NCBI GenBank assembly: GCA_030674155.1 | Contig: CM060337.1 | Span: 39,125,065-39,140,064, forward strand | Reading direction: 5' to 3' | From: Stramonita haemastoma | Lineage: Eukaryota > Mollusca > Gastropoda > Neogastropoda > Muricidae | Length of the DNA: 15,000 bases | Shown here: positions 9,912-15,000 of the stretch, piece by piece | Layout of the letters: every line of letters starts with the position of its first letter | Numbering within the stretch: the stretch's first letter is position 1 | Notes under the pieces: generated by a model | Database searches by the model: none | Seen by the model: the letters and a program-made list of their open reading frames with translations, nothing else | Told to the model about the DNA's origin: nothing | Position numbers and translations under genes: made by a program

Positions 9912-9948
<37 letters not shown>

Positions 9949-10095
9949 CCTTCTCCTTCCTTTCTGCTGCAAAAAAAACTTCAGTAAAAAAACTAAAACA
10001 CAAAATTCAAATCTCCCCCCCCCCCCCCCATCTCCCTCTCCTTCTTGCTGCAAAAAACTTCAGTAAAAACTAAAACACAAAATTCAAACTACGCC
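9828..10095. repeat. Poly-C tracts in a tandem duplication of about 81 bp
   Basis: An uninterrupted run of 35 C occupies 9913-9947 and a run of 15 C occupies 10015-10029. Each is followed by nearly the same sequence: CTCC or TTCC runs, then CTGC at 9967-9970 and 10048-10051, then AAAAACTTCAG, then AAAACTAAAACACAAAATTC. The two copies are 81 bp apart and differ mostly in homopolymer length. Confidence 0.9.
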
Positions 10096-10382
10096 TAAAC
10101 AAAGAGCGAGGCTTTTAAAGGCATCCCAAATGCTTTTTTTCTATAGGTTTCTTCTGAGTCCTTTTCTCTCCTCTTTTCCCCCTTTCCTCCCCATCACATT
10201 CATTCGCTGCTACATTCTAAACACGAAGCACTACCCACATCAGACGGTAGGTATAATGAGGTACAAAAAAAAAATTCAAACAAGAAAGGGGGGAAGGGAG
10301 AAAGAGGAGATAGAGAGAGAGAAGGTCGTAGTAAGAGAAAGAGTACGTAACCATACACTTACTATAAATGTAGTCAGTGAAC
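10096..10382. other. Spacer without recognisable genes
   Basis: Pyrimidine-rich on the left, then a purine-rich patch (10290-10325). No gene seen. Confidence 0.5.
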
Positions 10383-10479
10383 AGCAGTTGTACAGTAAGT
10401 AGTAGTAGTGTATAGTATAGTGTTTAGTAGATTAGTAGTAGAGTAGTCGTAGTCGTAGTAGTTAGTAGTAGTCGTAGTC

Positions 10480-10512
<33 letters not shown>

Positions 10513-10547
10513 AGTAGTAGTCGTAGTAGTAAGTCGTAGTAGTAGTC

Positions 10548-10592
<45 letters not shown>

Positions 10593-10593
10593 A

Positions 10594-10636
<43 letters not shown>

Positions 10637-10713
10637 GGTGGTGGTGGTGGTTAGTAGTAGTAGTAGTAGTAGTAGTATGTAGTGTAGTACGTTAGTCGTA
10701 GTAGTCGTAGTAA

Positions 10714-10766
<53 letters not shown>

Positions 10767-10853
10767 TGGTGGTGGTGGTGGTGGTGGTGGGTGGTGGTGT
10801 GTAGAAGTAGTAGCAGTGGTAGTGGAGTAGGAGTAGAGTAGGAGTAGGAGTAG

Positions 10854-10904
<51 letters not shown>

Positions 10905-10970
10905 GGTGGTGGTGGTGGTGGTGGTGGTGGTAGAAGTAGTAGCAGTGGTAGTAGGAGTAGGAGTAGGAGT
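10383..10970. repeat. (TAG)n / (TGG)n trinucleotide higher-order array
   Basis: TAG repeats with TCG variants on the left. Three (TAG)n blocks are each followed by a (TGG)n block, the TGG blocks starting near 10625, 10760 and 10894, so the period is about 134 bp. The second and third units share a further tail, TAGAAGTAGTAGCAGTGGTA, at 10802 and 10931, followed by GGAGTA units. Confidence 0.95.
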
Positions 10971-10973
10971 ACT

Positions 10974-11300
10974 TCTTACTTCAAACTTCTCTCCCTACCA
11001 CTACTACACGCTACACACCTACACTACTATTTCCCTACTACTGACTACACTACTACAAACCCTAACTACCCCCTACAAATTTTATTTATTATTATTACTA
11101 TACTCCCTACTACTTCTATTACTACTCTTTCTTCGCTACTTTCGACCAAACTAAAAAAACTACTACTACTCTACTACACTACTACGCCCTACTACTACGA
11201 CAAAAAAATTTACTACTCTCCTACTACTACACTATATTAGTATTTTAAACCTACACTACTACACACTACTACTATCACTACTACTACTACTAACTACCTA
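10974..11300. repeat. (CTA)n trinucleotide region, complement of the preceding array
   Basis: ACTACT motifs with many single-base departures, interrupted by AT-rich pieces near 11080-11110 and 11230-11250. This is the opposite-strand form of the TAG motif on the left. Confidence 0.9.
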
Positions 11301-11574
11301 TCAAAACTACTACACGCCCTACGACGACACCCCTCGCCCCGCCATTAAGCCTACCCTTGACCCCTAACACCTCCCCTGACACAAGCCACCGCAAAAACCC
11401 CGACACTCCCCCCCCCAAACCACCCAACCCCCACCCCGACACCACCCGAAATGGGCCACCCCCAAAAGGGAAGGCCCCGCAAAAAATTCGTGGGGGCCCC
11501 TCGCGCTCGTCCTCAACCTCATCCCCCTCAACAACACTCACTCTCATCATCAACCCCCTCATCCCCAACACCTC
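11301..11574. other. C-rich spacer of low complexity
   Basis: The plus strand is strongly C-rich (CCCC and CACC runs), with a mixed patch at 11450-11500 that includes GGGGGCCCC. Long frames exist on both strands, but they are Pro- or Gly-rich by composition and match no family that I know. Confidence 0.5.
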
Positions 11575-11945
11575 AAACTCGCATCGACGTCATCGTCGTC
11601 CTCGTCGTCACGTTCGTCCAACCCAACGGGCGTCAAAAAACCGTCATCGCCCGGGGGCCCACATCGCGTCATCGTTCTCGATCGTGCGTCGTCCATCCAA
11701 CATCATCATCAACATCATATCATCATCAAAATCAACCATCATCATCATCAAACATCATCTCGGACGTCGCGTCGCGTGTCGTCCGTCGTCGTACGTTGTC
11801 GCGTCATCACATCAAACCCTTCGGCCCTCGCGCATAAACGGGCGCGTCGCGCGAGGTCGTCACGTCATCGTCATCGTCATCGTCCAACGTCATCATCATC
11901 ATCACACTCATCATCACATCATCATCATCATCAACATCAACCCCC
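11575..11945. repeat. (TCG)n / (TCA)n trinucleotide region rich in CpG
   Basis: Irregular GTCGTC and ATCATC triplets. CpG is dense, for example around 11590-11625, 11765-11810 and 11838-11865. At both ends and near 11700-11760 the motif is TCATCA, the form expected if TCG units lose CpG by methylation decay. Confidence 0.85.
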
Positions 11946-12597
11946 CTGATCCAATTTCATGAATTTTCCCCCACCCGCCTTGCAATGAGACAATTGCACT
12001 TTTTGGGAAAAAAATTTTTAACGCCAAAGAAGATCTTGCTTACAAAAGTACAAAACTAAACAGAGAACAACAACAATCCCACTCCCAAACAAGAATCCAA
12101 GCAACAGCAATAAACAAACAAAAAAATAACAATAACCACAGCAGCAGCAGCAGCAAAAAAAAGGGGGGGAACAGTAAAAGTAGTTTTGAACAAATCACAA
12201 GCAACGCCCCAAAAACCATAACCACAGTGAAAAAAGTCCATCAACCACAACCCCCCCCAAAAACAAAAAAAACCCCCTTTGGAAAAATTTTCTTAGCAAC
12301 AGTTTCTTTCTTTATAAAAACAACAAAAAATGGTATTGAAAAAAATGGGTTTTTTAAAACTGAAACCCGTCTTTGTTACACACGAAAATTATCACCCCCC
12401 CAAAAAAAAAAAAAAAAAAAAGAAAAAAGGTGACATCAAACTGAAAAAAAAAAAAAATAAAGTTTTTAAAGGACACTGATGGTCATTAAAATTGAATACC
12501 CAACACAAACAAAAAGGCAAAATTGGGAAGATTACTCAAAAAAACAAAAACAAACCAAACCCCCCCAATCAAATCTAACCGTGATTTTTCCAAGCAA
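11946..12597. other. A/C-rich gene-free stretch
   Basis: Contains (CAG)5 at about 12138-12153, a poly-A run near 12402-12420 and further A runs near 12444-12457. G is scarce on the plus strand. No recognisable protein in any frame. Confidence 0.55.
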
Positions 12598-12811
<214 letters not shown>

Positions 12812-12812
12812 T

Positions 12813-13175
12813 GCGGGACAGGATGGCCTAGTGGTCAGAACATTGCACTGGCAATTTGAAGACCCGGGTTCGATTCCCGGTGGAGGAGATTTTTCTCCTG
12901 GAGTTAACATAAGTGCGGACTCCACTCTCCCCCAAATTCCTTCGGATGAGACAATAAGCCGAGGCCCCGTGTGCGAACGCACGCAGCACATCTTGCGCAC
13001 ACGTTGAATCCTGTTCCGCTGTTCTTAAGAGTAGGCCATTGTGTGCCAGTGGGAACAGATGACAACATTCACAAAAAATGCACACACACAGGGACTGGAT
13101 GTATACAAGCACACGAGTGCTTATTCCATTATCCTCAATATAAAAGAATAGATAGAAATAATAAAAATAATAAAC

Positions 13176-13176
<1 letters not shown>
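12813..13176 (+). mobile_element. tRNA-headed SINE, copy 3 of 4
   Basis: Plus-strand copy starting GCGGGACAGGATGG. A box TGGCCTAGTGG at 12824-12834 and B box GGTTCGATTCC at 12867-12877, both intact, are about 33 bp apart. The body is shared with the other three copies, including the inverted repeat at 12968-12975 and 12996-13003 and the 3' hairpin AAGCAC-ACGA-GTGCTT at 13107-13122. The tail is A-rich with AATA units and runs into a (CA)n array. The element therefore has CA arrays on both sides, which fits insertion into a CA microsatellite or CA growth at its ends. Copy-specific changes, such as CAATAAGCC in place of the usual TTTAAACC on the sense strand, show divergence. Confidence 0.93.
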
Positions 13177-13209
<33 letters not shown>

Positions 13210-13327
13210 TACACACACACACCTACACCCCCACCCCCCACCCCCAAACACACCACACCACCACCACCACCACCACCACCACCACCACCACCACCACCAC
13301 CACCACCACCACCACCACCACCACAGC

Positions 13328-13366
<39 letters not shown>
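13177..13366. repeat. (CA)n - (CCA)n - (CAA)n arrays
   Basis: CA to about 13255, then a clean run of CCA/CAC triplets (about 13256-13324), then CAA/ACA triplets (13325-13366). These give the long His and Asn or Gly and Trp open frames, which are composition artefacts. Confidence 0.97.
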
Positions 13367-13367
<1 letters not shown>

Positions 13368-13786
13368 GAAAACCCTTGTTTTTCTTTGACAAAACTTTAA
13401 ATAAATCAAACACAAAAAAAACCCCATATCCTGATGCACAAGGGCAATCACTCGAATCAGGCCGGAAGCCTTGCCCTTGTTTGCGCTCTGAATACATTAG
13501 TGGCTAAGCGACCTCCGATTGGCTGGTTCTGTTCCCTGTCTCTCTTTTATCTTTTGGACTGACCTAACTTCAAAGAGCCCCCCCCCCCCCTCCCCCTCCC
13601 CCACCTCTTTTACATGCAGGCTGTAATGGCTTCCGATTTTTCCTCTTTGTGTTTTTTGTTTCTGTTGCCTTGGGACAGAAATTTGATGATTTTGTCGTTG
13701 TTTTTCTGTGAGTGAGCTTTTTCTTGGAAGACCCCCCCCCCCCCCAACCCCTCAACCCCATCCCCTTATTTTTTTTCAATTTTCAT
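13367..13786. other. Spacer with a 10-bp inverted repeat and poly-C runs
   Basis: A perfect inverted repeat, ACAAGGGCAA / TTGCCCTTGT, lies at 13438-13447 and 13471-13480. A smaller AGGC / GCCT stem sits inside its loop (13459-13471). Poly-C runs lie at about 13581-13590 and 13732-13745. No gene seen. Confidence 0.6.
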
Positions 13787-14105
13787 TTTATTCTTTTATA
13801 TCGAGGATAATGGGATAAGCACTCTTGTGTTTTTTTTACGTTCAGTCCCCGTGTGTATGCAGTTTTGTAAATATTGTCATCTGTTCCCACCGGCACACGA
13901 TGGCCTACTCTTACGAAAAGCGGAACAGGATTTAACGTGTGGGCAAGATGTTGTGCGTGCGTTCACACTCGGGGCCTCGGTTTAAAGTCTCCTCCGAAGG
14001 ACTTTGGGGGGAGAGTGGAAGTCAGCACTGATGATAACTCCAGGAGAAAAATCTCCTCGAATGGGAATCGAACCCGGGTCGTCTAATTGTGAGCGCAATG
14101 GTCTG
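13787..14105 (-). mobile_element. tRNA-headed SINE, copy 4 of 4, 5'-truncated
   Basis: Minus-strand copy matching the other three from the tail (left) through the body to the B box GGTTCGATTCC (plus-strand 14066-14076), then stopping at about 14105 before the A box. The missing 20 to 25 bases are replaced by unrelated AT-rich sequence, so this is a 5'-truncated or later-broken copy lacking the A box. Both arms of the internal inverted repeat are mutated (CGTGTGGG and CACACTCG), and the 3' hairpin has one mismatch (GTGTTT). It lies in inverted orientation to copy 3, 610 bp away. Confidence 0.9.
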
Positions 14106-14295
14106 TTTTGATACTTTAAGTCCTTCTAAATACAAAGATAGCTAGCTGCCCCTCCATACCCCCCCCCACCTTTCCTCACCTGCACTCCCCCCCCCCCCTC
14201 TGACTACCAGTCCAGTCCCCCTCCAGTTTATCCTCCCTCTCTTCCTACCTATCTCCCTCCCTCCGTATCTATTCCCCCTCCATTCCCCCTCTTAA
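14106..14295. other. C-rich pyrimidine stretch
   Basis: Poly-C and CCCTCC runs with TATCTATT-like pieces. It mirrors the purine-rich block to its right only loosely. Confidence 0.6.
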
Positions 14296-14535
14296 CCATA
14301 GGAGGAGGGGGATAGATAGGGGGAGGGTTGTGGGAGGAGGGGGATACATAGGGGGTGGGGGGACAGGGGGATAGATGGGGATGGGGGATGGACAGAGGGA
14401 GGGAGGGTGGGGGGACAGGAGGAGGGGGACAGATAGGGGGGGGAGGAAAGGTTGATAGGGGGGAGGGAAGGGGGGATAGGTAGGGGGAGGAGTGGGATAA
14501 GGGGAGGGGAGGGTGGGGGACAGGTTTGATTGAGG
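14296..14535. repeat. G-rich GGGGGATAGATAGG-type minisatellite
   Basis: Irregular units of G runs (3 to 7 G) alternating with GATAGAT, GGAGGA or GACAG. Many runs of at least three G lie close together on the plus strand, for example 14318-14380, giving a strong G-quadruplex candidate. From 14536 to 14680 the sequence becomes unique, with no gene seen. Confidence 0.88.
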
Positions 14536-14684
14536 GAGGGGTTGCTGGGGAAAGGGGATGGCGGTTAAGGTGGAAGGAGGGGAAGGTTACGATTGTGGGA
14601 TATGTATCTTTAAGTATCAAGGTAAGTGGGAAACACATGGCCAATATGCCAGTATTGCAGAGGTGGGTCCAGAGTATGTGTGTG

Positions 14685-14850
<166 letters not shown>

Positions 14851-14879
14851 GTGTACATTCGAATTTTGCTGAAACTGTA

Positions 14880-14966
14880 AATTGTTATTGATTGCTTGTG
14901 TGTTGTATAGGTCGAATGCAAGCGCTTTGATTTGTTTTACAAGATATAGCGCTATACAAATTCCAT

Positions 14967-15000
<34 letters not shown>
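14880..15000 (+). mobile_element. Probable SINE/LINE 3' end with (ATT)n tail, cut by window edge
   Basis: AAGCGCTTTGATTTG (about 14920-14934) and AGCGCTATACAAATTC (about 14948-14963) are followed by at least ten ATT units reaching the edge. A GCGCTTTGA...GCGCTATA(C/T)AAAT end with a short tandem tail is a recurrent 3' end of SINEs and related retroposons in aquatic invertebrates, which I state from memory. The AGCGCT palindrome occurs within it. The 5' boundary is not visible; the element may be truncated right after the TG array. No tRNA-like head is present in the window. Confidence 0.6.

Noticed and set aside
10383..10970. CRISPR array
   Set aside because: The regular 134-bp spacing comes from triplet cassettes; there are no unique spacers between constant repeats and no cas-like genes, and the surroundings are eukaryotic.
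11357..11962. A 201-codon plus-strand frame rich in Pro, Arg, Ser and His
   Set aside because: It begins in a C-rich stretch and continues through irregular TCG/TCA triplets. The overlapping frame on the same strand is equally open, as expected when stop codons are rare by composition.
12813..12885. A functional tRNA gene
   Set aside because: A and B boxes are present, but the acceptor stem does not close and the sequence continues into a body shared by four copies, so it is a SINE head.

Overview
The window looks like non-coding genomic DNA from a marine invertebrate, most likely a mollusc and perhaps a gastropod. The taxon is an inference from the mix of tRNA-headed SINEs, a decayed APE-type LINE and very abundant di-, tri- and tetranucleotide arrays. 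I find no intact host gene, no bacterial or phage gene, no CRISPR array and no rRNA or functional tRNA gene. Nearly all long open frames here come from microsatellites (His-Thr, Cys-Val, Ser-Leu, Arg-Glu repeats) and mean nothing as proteins.

Layout. 1-2130 is the remnant of a non-LTR retrotransposon read on the minus strand: endonuclease C-terminal half (about 1650-2125), linker (about 870-1650) and reverse transcriptase (about 840 to beyond the left edge). It is broken by many frameshifts and stops, and the first catalytic Asp position of the RT reads His. At 2130 it runs into a compound (GA)n/(GACA)n array of about 1.06 kb, followed by (TG)n to 3334. 3335-7560 is a chain of microsatellites separated by short unique stretches. 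It includes a probable retroposon 3' end with an (ATTC)n tail (4611-4700, minus) and the first copy of a tRNA-headed SINE (5937-6291, minus). 7745-8057 is a different tRNA-headed SINE with an A-rich tail (plus). 8462-8813 is the second copy of the first SINE (minus). 8815-10380 is G-poor on the plus strand and rich in poly-A and poly-C, with a tandem duplication around two poly-C runs.

10383-11945 is a large trinucleotide region: a (TAG)n/(TGG)n higher-order array with a period near 134 bp, an abrupt switch at about 10970 to the complementary (CTA)n motif, then a CpG-rich TCG/TCA stretch. 11946-12597 is A/C-rich without recognisable genes. A third copy of the first SINE (12813-13176, plus) sits between two (CA)n arrays, followed by (CCA)n and (CAA)n. 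A fourth, 5'-truncated copy (13787-14105, minus) lies 610 bp further on in the opposite orientation. The right end holds a C-rich then G-rich polypurine minisatellite, a (TG)n array, and a SINE-like 3' end with an (ATT)n tail running off the window.

How it fits together: the interacting parts are retroposons. The SINEs carry RNA polymerase III-type internal boxes and would depend on a LINE for mobilisation. Whether the LINE seen here is their partner cannot be told, because its 3' end lies outside the window. I found no convincing new biological system. The points most worth following are the two conserved stem-loops of the four-copy SINE, the regular trinucleotide higher-order repeat with its strand switch, and the recurring spacer motif in the GA array.
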